Assembly: GCA_009617715.1 (NCBI GenBank)
Contig: VTFK01000644.1
Location: 1 to 64,000 of the forward strand
DNA from: Plectrocnemia conspersa
Lineage: Eukaryota > Arthropoda > Insecta > Trichoptera > Polycentropodidae
DNA: 64,000 nucleotides
Reading direction: 5' to 3'
Position 1 is the stretch's first letter. Each line of letters begins with the position of its first letter. The notes beneath the pieces were generated by a model, which worked only from the letters and a program-made list of their open reading frames with translations, had not been told where the DNA came from and made no database searches. This document shows positions 48,420 to 59,689 of this stretch, in pieces. The translations under genes and the position numbers were made by a program.

Positions 48420-48510
48420 AATGCGGATTAACGTTCTGCATCTCACAAGCGGTGAAATGATTAATACTTGAAAGACTTGGGTTCGAATCACATATGAACC
48501 TCAAATTTTT
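48420..48510 (+). repeat. tRNA-like fragment, possible SINE head
   Basis: GGTTCGAATCA at 48480-48490 fits the RNA polymerase III B box (GGTTCGAATCC) except for its last base. The preceding AAGCGGTGAAATGATTAATACTTGAAAGACTTG recalls the D-loop to anticodon part of tRNA-derived SINEs. The region cannot be folded into a full cloverleaf, so it is not a working tRNA gene. An old tRNA-derived SINE or chance B box are both possible. Confidence 0.35.
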
Positions 48511-49374
48511 TTATATTTCAATATATATGGCATTATAATAATAATCGATAACTACATATTAGTTTTTTTAGATTTTCCTAATCTCGAGGATAAATATAGT
48601 TATTAATATTCTTTTAATTAATCCAAGTAGTGCAAAGTGACATCTATCAAATTTTAGCTGTAATAATGACTTATAATTTATATATGGACACCAAGTTGTT
48701 TTTTCGATATTTGGTTTAATAAAGTAGCGATGCAAAGAGTGTTTTAAAATTGCCTGTCTAAAATTTTTGTTTTAATTTTATATATGTTTCATACGAAAAA
48801 AAGCGTACTCTCCAATAAATAGGGCATATTCTTAGACCGCATTGTATTTTTGCGTATGCTGTTATAAACTTATGAAAACCTAATAAAGACACTTACATAA
48901 TTATTAAAATTACATATATATGTACATTATATCTGCAAGTTTACTAGCAACGTAATCATATCAATTGAGAGTAACAAATATACTCAAATACAGTTGCTGT
49001 TTTCTGAAAGTTTAAGATCTACTCTCAAATCTATTAGTATAATTATAAACCGCAACTATCCTGAGCTGTTTCTATATCAAAATGAAAACATAATTCCTAG
49101 ATCTACATGAAATTGCATTGAAAACTCAATTACAACTTGCTTTAACTTGTCATTTGAATATTTGGTTTCACCGCGATAAATTGAATTATAACGAATAATT
49201 GAAATTCTTAAATATGCAGTTTTCATTACATAGTTATGCAAAAACAGATTCATCTACCACGTTATTTTATTTTAATTTTCGTATTTTTTTTTTTTTTATT
49301 TTGATTAGCATAAAAAATCTAATATCATATAAATTAAAATCTTTTTTTTGCTTTTATATTATTTTTTGCGATGT
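48511..49374. other. AT-rich noncoding DNA
   Basis: Nothing recognised. It ends in long T-runs. Confidence 0.4.
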
Positions 49375-49414
49375 TCGAACTCTAAGATAACCATATGGTT
49401 ATCCTAGAGTTCGA
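49375..49414. repeat. 40-bp near-perfect palindrome
   Basis: TCGAACTCTAAGATAACCAT (49375-49394) is followed without a loop by ATGGTTATCCTAGAGTTCGA (49395-49414), its reverse complement with one mismatch. Such abutting arms could form a cruciform. They may be two element ends brought head to head. It stands out because it is not pure A/T. Confidence 0.85.
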
Positions 49415-49829
49415 GTTTCATTGATTAACCATAATTTAATGACAAACTTAAATTTTTTTTAATAGTGTAGTTCTATACATATGTATAGTTTTTATTTATT
49501 ACTTAAATGTAAATTTTCTTTGGGTAAAAAAAACACTATAGAAAAATTATGACCACTTTCCTCTATTGATATCATCCGTATTAGGTTTTTTTAAATTTTT
49601 TAAGATCCATCACGCCGGCATTTTTCTAAACCAGAGGGGAAAATGCATACTTATTTTCCGCTATCTATATTATTTTAAGGGGATATTAAGATATTGGCAC
49701 TCGTAAAACAAATATCCGACAAGAAATCTTCAAAGAATATATGGACAAAATGAAGGTCAAAATGAATGAGTATTAAAACTTGTTGAATATGATTTGCTAA
49801 TACATCTTATAAAGTTAATAACCATATAT
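49415..49829. other. AT-rich noncoding DNA
   Basis: Nothing recognised. Confidence 0.35.
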
Positions 49830-50250
49830 TTTTAATCGCTCGTTTCCCTGCCGGGCCTTTTATAATGCTATGCCAATGAAGAACGCACCGGGAAATCGCT
49901 GACATTCTCGAGCAATTCAAATATCCATATTTATCGAAACGCATTATGTATGTATGCAAGGGCATCCGAATGCAACAAAGCTTTTTTCTTCGGTTCTTTC
50001 TCAGGTCGTTGGCCTCAGCGAAATATTTTACAACCATGAGTGCGTGAACATTTCGCCGCACCCCCCCATTCGAAACTCCATGTCTCCTTTTTTTTTTGTC
50101 ATGCGAAATGTTAAACAATGAACTCAGAATTTCGTTGCGTGCATCCTTCTTTTCGACGCTGTCAAACGTAATTCGTTGTAGGAAATAAATAGCATAATTT
50201 ATTTCGACCCAAAATACCTCATTAATGTTCGAAACACGAAGCAAAAATAA
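49830..50250. promoter_or_regulatory. GC-richer noncoding island
   Basis: Includes TTTCCCTGCCGGGCC, CGCACCGGGAAATCGC and TTTCGCCGCACCCCCCC. A 150-codon minus-strand frame covers it (49807-50259). The conceptual protein has a basic middle (HDKKKRRHG) but no domain, and it begins and ends in AT-rich flanks. I do not accept it as a gene. Confidence 0.35.
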
Positions 50251-50481
50251 TATATGCAAAATAAGTCTTTCAATTCAAAAAATAGGCTATTGAGTAATAT
50301 GCATTTTTTAGTTTCATTAGTATTTATATCTGACATGCTATAATTTTAAAGAATTAGTTATTAATATTTGCACACTTGTAGAAAAAGGTTTGCCATCATC
50401 TTAACTCATACAAATAAATTAAAATTTATTAGTGTGTAGAATTAAATTTATATGGATAAAATTCTATGAAGTAAAATCAAA

Positions 50482-52170
50482 ATGGAACACTTCCACAAAA
50501 ATTTAATGACAATATATCAACTTAATAGTTCGACGGAGCATATATGTGATAATTTTAATCGGAAAAAGAGTACAGACTATTTAATGTTAGATATAGTCAA
50601 AGCTCTAGACAAAGTATGGCATGACGGTTTTATTCATAAGCTATGTAAATTAAAAACCCCAGATTATCTACCGCACTTAATACCTAAGAAATAGAAGCTG
50701 TGTTGTTTTACTAAATAATTAACACACACCACGTGAAATTTCAGCTAAAGTTCCTCAGGGAAGTTTGCTCAGGGTATTTCTACTATTTTTTCAGAAATAA
50801 ATATGTATGTAAAAAGATTTTAAAATAAGGTGCAATTAATAGATTAAAATTATTGTGAAATTAAAAAATGATTACAAGTAGAAATTCGCCAAGATGGAAG
50901 TTACTTTTTTATTGATATGAAAAATATATTTTTGAGAAACATAAATGGAAATACATCGATCTAAATTTGACAAATATTTATTAAAACTGTTTTTCAAAAA
51001 CAACAATGTAAATTTATAATAAAAAAATAACATTAAAGACAGCAAAAGCATCGTAAAAGCCAGTTTTGTTATTTCGGAACAAACTTTTAAAATTTCTTAG
51101 TGTAGTGATGTATGCTAAAAACTGCCGATGTATTTTAGAAAACCATAAAATAATTTAAACTATTTAAGTTCAATAAAAATTAAAGCTATTGAAAATTAAA
51201 TTTAACAAATTCATTTTACTATACCCACGTATACATCATTTACAACATCTACCAAATTTAATCAATTTGCTGGATCTGCATGCAAATTCCAAGCAGAAAA
51301 TTTAATTTTTAAAAAGGCTTTTTCAATTGAATTAGGATAATCATACTTTTTCGAGATTTTTTTCTGTTTAATTCGAGTGTGAAACATTTCATTAAACATC
51401 AAATTTTTAATTTAATTTGATTTGTAAAAGGGTTAATTTGAAATGAAAAACCTGTATACGAACGATATCCCAAAATTGAAAAATACGCGTTTATCTATTG
51501 GTGCTGATGATACTGCTATTTTAACAAGTACGTATGTCTTAAATCAAATCCGAATTAACTATAAAAAATCCTAAATAAAAATTTCAAGAGGTGGAAAATT
51601 AAAATCAATCGAAATAAAGCAGAAGCAATTATATTTATGTATAATACATATTTTTTCCACCGCCTCTCCAAAATGAATGGACTCAAAGATTAAATTTATT
51701 ACTACATTTTAAAACCTTTATATAAAGGCTTGCATTAGACCAATATTTAATAGAAAAAGCGCGCTTTCCACAAAAAATAAATCTAATATACAAACATATG
51801 CTTGTCTGGGGTGGAGTAACATCAGTAATACTATTTTTTTTTTATTGCAAGTCATCTAAAATAAATCTATAAAAACAATAAATAATACACATATTTATAT
51901 AATATTAATCTTAAAAAACTTCATAATATTCCTTAGATAGCAACAAAGAACATGTGCATTTTCATACTAGAAAATACTTTAAAATATTTCGCGTAAAACA
52001 CTACCCCATTAATATCATATCAAAGACTAGGATAAAAACAGCCTTTTATTTAAATAAATATAAGAACAAATTTCTAAAGCACAAGATTTAGGGTCTAAAA
52101 AACACACAGCAATGGTTCCAGATCTCTAGCTGAATGTACTTAAATTAGCACTTAATCCATCGTTTTTCTT
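50482..52170 (+). pseudogene. Jockey-like non-LTR retrotransposon reverse transcriptase relic, split
   Basis: The 5' part (50482-50795) reads NLMTIYQL, then DIVKALDKVWHDGFIHKL, which matches the LD..KAFDKVWHDGL block of jockey-type reverse transcriptases. After a frameshift it reads REISAKVPQGSLL (about 50732-50770). The reading then breaks for about 640 bp. The 3' part resumes at about 51447 with LYTNDIPKLKNTRLS and GADDTAILT (51500-51526), the YADD box with Tyr replaced by Gly. KWKIKINRNKAEAIIF follows (about 51592-51640), and LVWGGVTSVI near 51805 corresponds to the W/YG..LWG.A.. segment of the C-terminus. Stops and frameshifts throughout. The endonuclease is absent, as in 5'-truncated insertions. 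Confidence 0.85.
50796..51446. other. Insertion-like AT-rich segment splitting the jockey relic
   Basis: In jockey-type proteins the VPQGS block and the TNDIP block are about twenty residues apart. Here about 650 bp of unrelated AT-rich sequence separates them. This fits a later insertion, though no terminal repeats or target duplication could be set by eye. Confidence 0.5.
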
Positions 52171-52449
52171 TTTTCCTTCACTTAAATTGTGAAACTATTT
52201 TTATTTTTTCCTAATATATTATTTAATATTGTATTTAATAATACAATAATAACATATAATTGTATGTTTTTAAAATTTATTTTAATATATTCTTATAAAA
52301 AAATATGGATGACGTCTCGAAATATAGGTACAAATAATTCCCTATAAATAATGACTGTCTATCATACATTAGAAACATCAGTAAACATGTGATCCTACAA
52401 CTTAGATGCAAATTGTAAAATTTTACTTAATATATTTCATGCAAACGAA
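52171..52449. other. AT-rich noncoding DNA
   Basis: May contain the 3' untranslated tail of the jockey relic. Nothing firm. Confidence 0.35.
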
Positions 52450-52880
52450 ATGGAATATACCGCCCTTCTTCCCTAGAGATTTGCGCTTTAGCCATTCGTC
52501 CTTAATTTATTCTCTTGCGAATCTGATTTATAGTATCGTAAAGCGGCAAACAAATTCAATTTTTTAACGATACAGCTAAGCTGCCGATCAAATCGTACTC
52601 AGCGAGCGAGTGAGAGAGAGAAAGATAGAAATTGAATCGGTGCAAATCCAACGTCTGTTTACGGCCGTCAATCATTCGCGCGCGTTTGCTAATTCGATTC
52701 ACGAGAAGCGGCCACCGGGGACGTTATCGAATAAGCGCTGATGAGGAGGCTGTCACTCCAAGATTGTTGCAGCCCCACCACTCTACTCTGACATGGCTTG
52801 TGCGATGAACCGGAATTGATATTGATTCGTAAGCGGTTTTAGGACATTTAACTAAATTGCTAAATTCGATTGTGCTAGCG
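52450..52880. promoter_or_regulatory. GC-richer noncoding island with CGCGCGCGTTT
   Basis: Includes TCAGCGAGCGAGTGAGAGAG, TTTACGGCCGTCAATCATT, CGCGCGCGTTT at 52677-52687 and GAAGCGGCCACCGGGGACG. No credible frame. Confidence 0.4.
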
Positions 52881-52989
52881 ATGGGGTGGTATAAAGATTT
52901 TGAAAATATTATTTTAATTTCATTGTTGCATGTTATAAAGTACAATTTCCTTAAATTTGCGGGTTCTGCGATTTCAACGTTCTATTAAT

Positions 52990-53600
52990 ATAAAAATTAT
53001 ATATGTGTAATGCGGCTAAAGTAGATCCATACCTTGCTAGACAATGTATATTTTTGTGAGATTAGCGATATGCGGGCGAGCGTTGTCGTGCCTTAGTATC
53101 ATCTCGTATCGAAAATTTGGTCCTACGTTGCAAACTGCGACTAACAACCATAGAAGTTATTGGCAGTAGATAGATATTATCTGCTAATGTGAATGCTCTT
53201 CAAGAAGTTATTAATTACTCCTTCTATACCACATAAAGCACGCATTGTCTTGCGAGGATGAAAATGTTGATAAACGCACGGATATTATTTTGTTGTGTCA
53301 TGTCACATAAAAGCATCATTTTTCATTCCATATGACGATAAAGAAAGAAATGCTCAATACTGAGCAAACGTGATGCATTGTCGAGCAAGCAAATATGCGC
53401 ATCCGCTGGTTTCTGTTGTCTAGGCTGAGCTTACGAGGTAACCACAATTCTGGACTTGTGGTAAACATGTGTTTTTGTCCAATGTTTTTCAAATGGTTTT
53501 TAATTAGAGAAGATATTCTAAACGCTCTTTCTTCTCCAAGCTTACGACTACAATGTAGCCTAAACTCATTGGAACCATTTATTATATATATTTACAATGC
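52990..53600 (-). pseudogene. Mariner transposase relic, second copy
   Basis: Read on the minus strand, it shows SSLIKNHLKNIGQKHM and ELWLPRKLSLDNRNQRMRIF (about 53510-53390), corresponding to the mariner linker W(V/L)PHEL....R. HPRKTMRALCGIEGVINNFL follows (about 53255-53200), corresponding to the HPKK.M...W...G.I...FL region, with YLSTANNFYG next. MILRHDNARPHIANLTK (about 53105-53055) is the hallmark (Q/R)HDNARPH(V/I)A of the second catalytic Asp. It is broken by several frameshifts and stops and is truncated after QGMDLL. Inverted ends were not found. It differs clearly from the mariner at 41763, where the same motif reads QHDNLLPHVA, so they are separate lineages or ages. Confidence 0.85.
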
Positions 53601-55149
53601 GGGGTCCGTAAACAATACTGATGATAAGAGCGGCTTAGCATTACAGCCACGATCAAATTCGTAAAGAATGAAATGGACTTTTTTTATCATCCTACATTTT
53701 ATTTAAGGTAAAACGCAACTACACTTTTACAAAGACGATAAAAATAATAATAATGCTTTAAGTGAAAACCAAAATTTAGAGCAAATGATATATAATAATT
53801 TTAGAAAAAAATTTGCTTACAATGAAAAGTAAACAAATCAACGGTCACCAGGGGTCATTGTGAACACACAGGTGGTTACTACAACGCAGAGACAATGTTC
53901 CATATTTAAGACCAAAAATATTATCTCAATTCAGAAGTAGATAAAAAATCCAACAACAAACATATTTTTTAAGAAAAGCATTCCCTTCCTTCGTATTTAG
54001 AGATAAAAACTACGTCATCCAAGAGGAGAGTCTTCAAAGTTTTCAGAGATTCAACATTAATTTTGAAGAAACACTAAATAAACCATATTTCAATATAATC
54101 AGTATAAACATATTATATGTGATAATATAACATATTTAAGATAACGAGCGTTTGTAGTTATTTCGTAAATTTTGCTAGTGTTCTCTATATTTAGAATTCC
54201 TTTATATGACATTTTATCAAATAAGAATGCATAATATCTATTTATTTTCCTTTAATTCCTAGATTTTCTAATCACAAAATATCATTTGTGGGGTCGCTTA
54301 ATATCAGTCAATCAAAATTGTTTGAATCTTTATTTTTCTCACGTCTTTTATATCGCTGATTGGAGACAGCTCTGTCTAATCACAGATTAGGATATGCAGG
54401 CCAATTGCGTTGCTTCTTGGACACACCTTTGAAATGTATTTACGCATCAAAAGTGAAACTGACAGATGGATAGCTTAAACTGGTACATGGTCTGTTGCGC
54501 ATTATTTTTAAACAAAGAGTAGTATTTTCTGTTACTAAAGAATACTACGAGTGATTAATATCTCGGGACTAGGTCGGATCGTGAATTGATTCCCGAGAAT
54601 ACACGAATTTTCTAATGTCTCCAGAACTGGCAAGGCAGTGTAGAGTCACGAGATTAGTAATATTTTTTTAATATTGAAAAAAAAAATTCGTTTAAGTTTA
54701 ACAAACGCATGTAGAAAAAAGGATGGTCAGAGTAAAACAAAAAAATAAGCATATTTTTTGGATGCGCTCCGGAAAGAAAAAATAGATCACTTACACAAAG
54801 TGTCGAAAATTCTTGGAAATTTGCCGGCCAGAAGTCGAATAAAAATGCAAATACATGAGTACTTTCGCTAGTGCAAAATTCTAGTTTTTGCGTAAATTAC
54901 GGCCCGAGTTCAATATAACCAACGGTTTCGTGGTCATTTGTTAACAGCTCTTCTTAGCCATCGCACTGTTGCAGTAACAGATTTGTTAGTTTAGTATATG
55001 GATATTGTGTTTCTTTGAGACATATTATCATTTATAAGCAACTATTTTTTTCATTCATACTATTATTAATTGAATATTTTGTAATTTTGTTATAAGATAA
55101 TTTTTTATTTTCAAGTTAAATATGGAAAATCGTTTGCAAGTTTAGAAAT
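53601..55149. other. Mixed to AT-rich noncoding DNA
   Basis: Mixed patches at about 53840-54060, 54350-54640 and 54900-54990. No frame, inverted end or recognised motif. Confidence 0.35.
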
Positions 55150-55560
55150 GGCACAATGTCAACTCTGTTTAGCGATAATTTTATGCAAAATAGAGAATAC
55201 AAAAAATACGCAGATACATTTAGATAGGTATCTCAAGAAAAGTATAGGGAAGATATAGAAAGGTGTAGTTCACCGAAAAGAATAAAAATCGAACACAAAT
55301 CTCCATTAGCCAAATTTATGCTAAGATCACTTGCGGAAATTGTGGCTCATGTGTGATTAATGTTATTTCAAATATCACCTTTATAAGAGAATTTATATCT
55401 GATAAAGGTTACATCTTACAAAAATGTCAGTCAGGCACAATGAAACTAATCGAACAGTTTTATTAAGAAAAAAAGTGGAATAAAATCAAAAAGAGTCAGG
55501 AATTTTATTTAGCTTTACATTGTATGAATAGTACAAGGAATTGACGCTATTTGAATTTAA
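55150..55560 (+). pseudogene. Doubtful coding-like relic
   Basis: A plus-strand frame reads KYADTFR, stop, then VSQEKYREDIERCSSPKRIK and SPLAKFMLRSLAEIVAH before another stop. The charged, mixed composition is unlike the A/T-driven frames nearby. I do not recognise it. It may be a fragment of another mobile element or chance. Confidence 0.2.
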
Positions 55561-56559
55561 TTTTACATGGAGAAGAAAATCAGATTTTTAACCTTAGATT
55601 GGTATTAGGAAAATTTGATGCCATGGAAATTGGAAAGATGGTTGAAAATTGCTTGAAAGAATTTTATATAATATTAATGACGACGTTATGGCCTCAATAA
55701 CCAACAGTGCCATCGTTACAAAATAATTGTTCCATAAAACGAATAGTTTGTGTACTACTGTTGAACAGCTAAAATACAAACGCCTTATGAATAACTCTCT
55801 GCAATGAATTATTTCTCGAAGAAAAAATCCGAAGATTTGTCTTACATAAATGTAAGACAAACTGTCATTGAGAAAATGAAAGCAACTTGAAAAAGAGAAA
55901 TATGTTCTTAAAAAAATTGTCAAGGAACAGTGCATAGAATACAATAATAAATATCTTTGTACAATAGCATTTAACTTTAATGGTATAATATACATTTAAA
56001 TAAATAGGGTGTAACAACCTTTGTTTTAAATGCAACTAAACAACCTCAAATAATCACTTTTTTGAAGCGTTATTCTGCCCATTATTTCGTTTATATTAAA
56101 GTAAAACGAATTAAATATATTTTTAAATAAGCACGCGTACATAAAGCTTTACGCACATAGCGTTAATGGTCAATGCGTAACTTTAATTGAGCTTGACGAA
56201 AAATAGAATGAACAACCGACAAATTTACATAAAAGGCACCATCGCACAATGATGGTGATATATTTGTTTCGGGGATTTTGGCCGTGTAAATTATCATTAA
56301 GCGAGGTTTGCTTTGTTAAACGCACGCATATACAAATTAAGTATTAAAAATATGTACAATCGTAAAAAAAGCTTCTTAATTTGACGTTATTCTACACTAT
56401 AAGGATTACTTTAAATAGCAACATGTTTACTCCTAAGATAATATAACTCGATTTATATGAAAATAAATAAATTAAATATTCAATAAAAAATTGTTATGCC
56501 CTTAATTTGGACAATTTAGACTAGTCACATGTTGACATGCATCACTAGTTGACATGCAT
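55561..56559. other. AT-rich noncoding DNA
   Basis: A 133-codon minus-strand frame (55594-55995) reads as Leu/Ile/Phe/Tyr-rich low-information sequence and is probably chance. GTTGACATGCATCA is directly repeated at 56531 and 56548. Nothing else. Confidence 0.35.
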
Positions 56560-57180
56560 CAAGCTGCGATTTGCAAAATCTCCATTAGGAATATCATCCA
56601 AATGGGCTTCATCCGTCACACAAGTAATAAAACAGAAGCCCGACATAAAATCTAGCACCATTTAGCATAGCCCGGACCACACATAATCAAATTCTACACC
56701 GGCGAGAACATAAGCGCATTACCGTCCAAAACGCGATTTTGTTCGAGTAAATTACACAATGCATTACATGCATCACTTGGAACGAAACCCGCGTCAAAAT
56801 TCACACGAAATATTTTGTCGGGCCGCAATTTGGCTCGAGGATGATTGATTTGTTGTTAATCGACGGCTCTTTGCCGACCCATTAGCGCCGTCCGTGTATC
56901 GACTAATTAGAGTCGGAACATTGAATCGGCCCGGAAAAGGTTGCCGATTCACACGGGCCATTAAGAAAATGTTTAATTAGCATTCGGGATCAATCATTGC
57001 GACATTTTCCTTTTGGCCGCACGTCATGCAATTAATAACTGTCTTCACTGACCAGCGAAGCCGACACGCTTCCTAAATATCTATGTTTATTGGAATCGTG
57101 GCAACGCGGCCATTATCGCGTTCATTGTGAGTTTCAGTGAATGCGGATTGAAAATTAATGCAAATAGACAATACTGGGTT
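56560..57180. promoter_or_regulatory. Long GC-richer noncoding island rich in homeodomain-type sites
   Basis: Contains GTTAATCGACGG, GACTAATTAGAG (56901-56912), TTTAATTAGCATT (56971-56983), GGGATCAATCATTGCGAC and CATGCAATTAATAAC, set in CpG-containing sequence (CCGTCCGTGTATCG, GAATCGGCCCGG). There is no frame. Of all the islands this one looks most like a conserved developmental enhancer. That is inference from word content. Confidence 0.45.
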
Positions 57181-57509
57181 TGATAAATACAGTTTATTGT
57201 TTGATGATTAGATTTTGCCGACAAAGACGAACGTTACAGTAAATGAGTAATTGCGATTGATATCCGAAACACAATGAACGTAATTTCTTTAGATTATAAA
57301 AGTACTAATATGAAATTATTTTATATAAAAGTTTCTCAGCTTGGTGGCGGAACATTGATTTTTTTGAATAAATTTTCTCAATTAAAAAACAACACATGTC
57401 AAATTATAGACATATGTAAAGAAAATGTATATTATTTACTTAACAACACATTTTTTTCCAGAAATTATTAGATCAATATCGAGTATAATTTTTTGGGATA
57501 ATTAAGTAC
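57181..57509. other. AT-rich noncoding DNA
   Basis: A 65-codon frame (57274-57471) has no signature. Confidence 0.35.
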
Positions 57510-58210
57510 TGATTTTAAATGCTCATTTGCTAATCTCGACCTTTGTGAAGTCTTATTAGTTTTTTACGGAAAATATTTGCTTATACAGGTCTGTATATTT
57601 GTTGAAAACATACGCATTTCAATAAAATGTCAATATCAACTTCATTATACTTTTTTTTAGCACAGTATTGCACTGGATTTCGATCAATTCCATTCGACAA
57701 TTACATTTAGTTTTCCAGCGTTAAAAAACAGTGGAGTACTAAATAATAAAAAATCATTTTTACATTAAATTTGGGTTTCAACTTAAAATAAATGCTCTTG
57801 AATATCTAAACAAATTAATAAAAACACAACTGTAATATTAGCACGCATATTTTTTTAATGCAGGAAATAAATTAAATTACAATTTTGTTGTTGTTTTTTT
57901 ACATACCAATTTCAACCTTAAATACTTTAATGTTGTCCCACATAAATTTAACAACTATATTTCGACCCTACAATTTCAAATTTACTTCATTAAAGTGCCA
58001 CGTAATATCAGTAATGAAAGCTAATTCCTGCAACCTATTTTTTATCTTTAAGCTATTTTACTGACTCTAAACACATTTTGATTTCCTTACAAAATTCCCA
58101 AAATCATACCAAAATTTTATGACATGAAAGTCAACGTACTCTTTTAAATGATGATTTAATGAAGAAAACTGTCGTTTATTTAATCCCTGAGAACGAATAA
58201 AAATTATTGT
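57510..58210 (-). pseudogene. hAT transposase relic of the GTF2IRD2/ZBED-like lineage
   Basis: Four blocks lie in the correct order when read on the minus strand. FIRSQGLNKRQF with SLNHHLKEYVDFHV (about 58205-58120) matches the F.RS.GLN.RQF..... block after the N-terminal zinc finger region. ELAFITDITWHFNEVNLKL (about 58029-57970) matches the (D)LAFL.DIT.HLN.LNL.LQG block of the RNase-H-like core. CRMELIEIQCNTVLK (about 57701-57655) matches .QMELI(D/E)(L/I)QC.T.LK. Last, KTSQRSRLANEHLKS-like sequence (about 57560-57513) matches the C-terminal K...RSRLTDEHL.. hAT dimerisation end. Frames shift and stops interrupt. The lineage is known from domesticated vertebrate genes and from many insect copies. 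Ends and duplication were not found. Confidence 0.8.
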
Positions 58211-58442
58211 TTACTTAATAATGAATTTTTAAATTAAATTCTATCATTAGGTCTACAAATTTAACGAAACCAATATCTTTCACTTCTACAAAAAAACTAA
58301 TCTAACTCCATCTTGGCTGAAGAAATATATTTTCTTTTTAATATTAAGTTTCTTCATATAAAGAAACACAAAGAAAACAAATTACAAAATGTATTTTACT
58401 CAATGTATATAGTCAAATTTTATTTTATTACAAATCTAGTCA
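58211..58442. other. AT-rich noncoding DNA
   Basis: Lies between two relics and may hold the 5' part of the hAT relic (on the minus strand a weak KTIIFIRSQ continues just upstream of 58200). Nothing firm. Confidence 0.35.
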
Positions 58443-59160
58443 TTATGGCATGACAGGTTTACCCAATGCGTAATCGTGGCCATTATACAAACAATTAAAA
58501 ATATTTTTTCCCAGCTCCTCACAGCTATCGCCAAAATCTTTAAATAGCAACATGTCGCGCAAGAGAAGCGTTTTCAGGCGCTGATCTCCTGACCGCGATG
58601 ACCAAGAATAAGAAACGCGATCGCGAATCTCTAGAAGTCGAAAATCACCGAACACTGAAAGGTTGTCAACAAGACCCCTTGGCAACTTCATTGGGTAGAC
58701 GCTACACTGAAAATGCAATAAATTGTATCCCAACGCTCCTAACAAAAAGATACGACCCGTACTCCTTCTTGTAAGAGATATCGCAGATTTTTTCCTTGAA
58801 TTCTTTCTAACAACAAAGAGTACTTCGCTTCACTCACAATGGAGCCATATTTAAATACGAGTCGAACTAGCGTATAATTAATAAATTATTGAAATGACAC
58901 GCGCTCCGTATAACGAAGCTGAGCATCCTGACACCTTATCGTAAACTTGAAGACGTGGAAAGGTAGTCGATGTTCGATCGACCACCTCCTATGCGACTCC
59001 AGGTCTTTGCGAATACTCTGATCAGCATATAATAAATATTTCGAGTTATTAATTACCGCATGTATGTCGTATAAAAAGCAAAAAAAACAGAGGACCCAAA
59101 TTGAATTCCTATGGTACTTCACAATGAGCGAAATTCTCATCGGAGCGACGATTGTCATAT
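58443..59160 (-). pseudogene. Non-LTR retrotransposon reverse transcriptase, C-terminal half
   Basis: Read on the minus strand, it has FFCFLYDIHAVINNSKYLL followed by YADQ (about 59030), the YADD box with the second Asp lost. Then WSIEHRLPFHVFKFTI (about 58970-58920) matches W...N.L..NV.KC... of the thumb. After a shift, YGSIVSEAKYSLLLERIQ (about 58835-58780) matches the Y.S..WSP.Y......IE.IQ segment. The tail runs through a 100-codon frame (58443-58745) ending ALGKPVMP. The N-terminal two-thirds are missing. The motif style resembles the relic at 30940-31765, so both may come from one family, with complementary parts kept. Confidence 0.8.
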
Positions 59161-59689
59161 CGGTAATTATATTTATATACAGACCTATTGTTAAATAAAA
59201 TTCATAAAATTGTATTTATAAAATTTAATTACAATTTAATCTGAACCATGAATAACTAAATAAACATAATAATTCAGGCATTCCAAAATAAAAAAAATAT
59301 AATTTAATAACAATACCATTTCAACATTTTTTAAAAATGAGTTTAAAGTAATAACTAAATAGATATCCATAATGACATTTAATGACATTTCCGTTTCGTT
59401 GAAAAAAAATGTCAATAAAAGAAGACAATAGAAAGAATATTTTAAGTTTAATTTTGAATGATATTTACATATCACATATAGCTTAAAAATCACTTTGCCT
59501 TTAATGAATTACCTCATCATCATTTAATTAGGGAAAAACTTTTCGTATCAATGGGCGATCGTATTGATTTTGATAACTACAACGATATGCCTTCATATCG
59601 CCAGATTTTTAGCTCCATGTCTAAAATATTTTTAGAAGTTCCTTATTTGTACGCTTTTTTTGTCGTATTTACCCACATTTTAGAGCTAC
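59161..59689. other. AT-rich noncoding DNA
   Basis: An 85-codon minus-strand frame is A/T-driven. A small direct repeat AATGACATTTAATGACATTT lies near 59371. Nothing else. Confidence 0.4.

Noticed and set aside
48420..48510. Functional tRNA gene
   Set aside because: Only a B-box-like word fits. No acceptor stem or anticodon stem can be formed.
49807..50259. 150-codon minus-strand frame
   Set aside because: No domain or splice context. The island composition explains the lack of stops.
53395..53664. 89-codon plus-strand frame
   Set aside because: It is the opposite strand of the mariner transposase relic, whose minus-strand motifs are clear.
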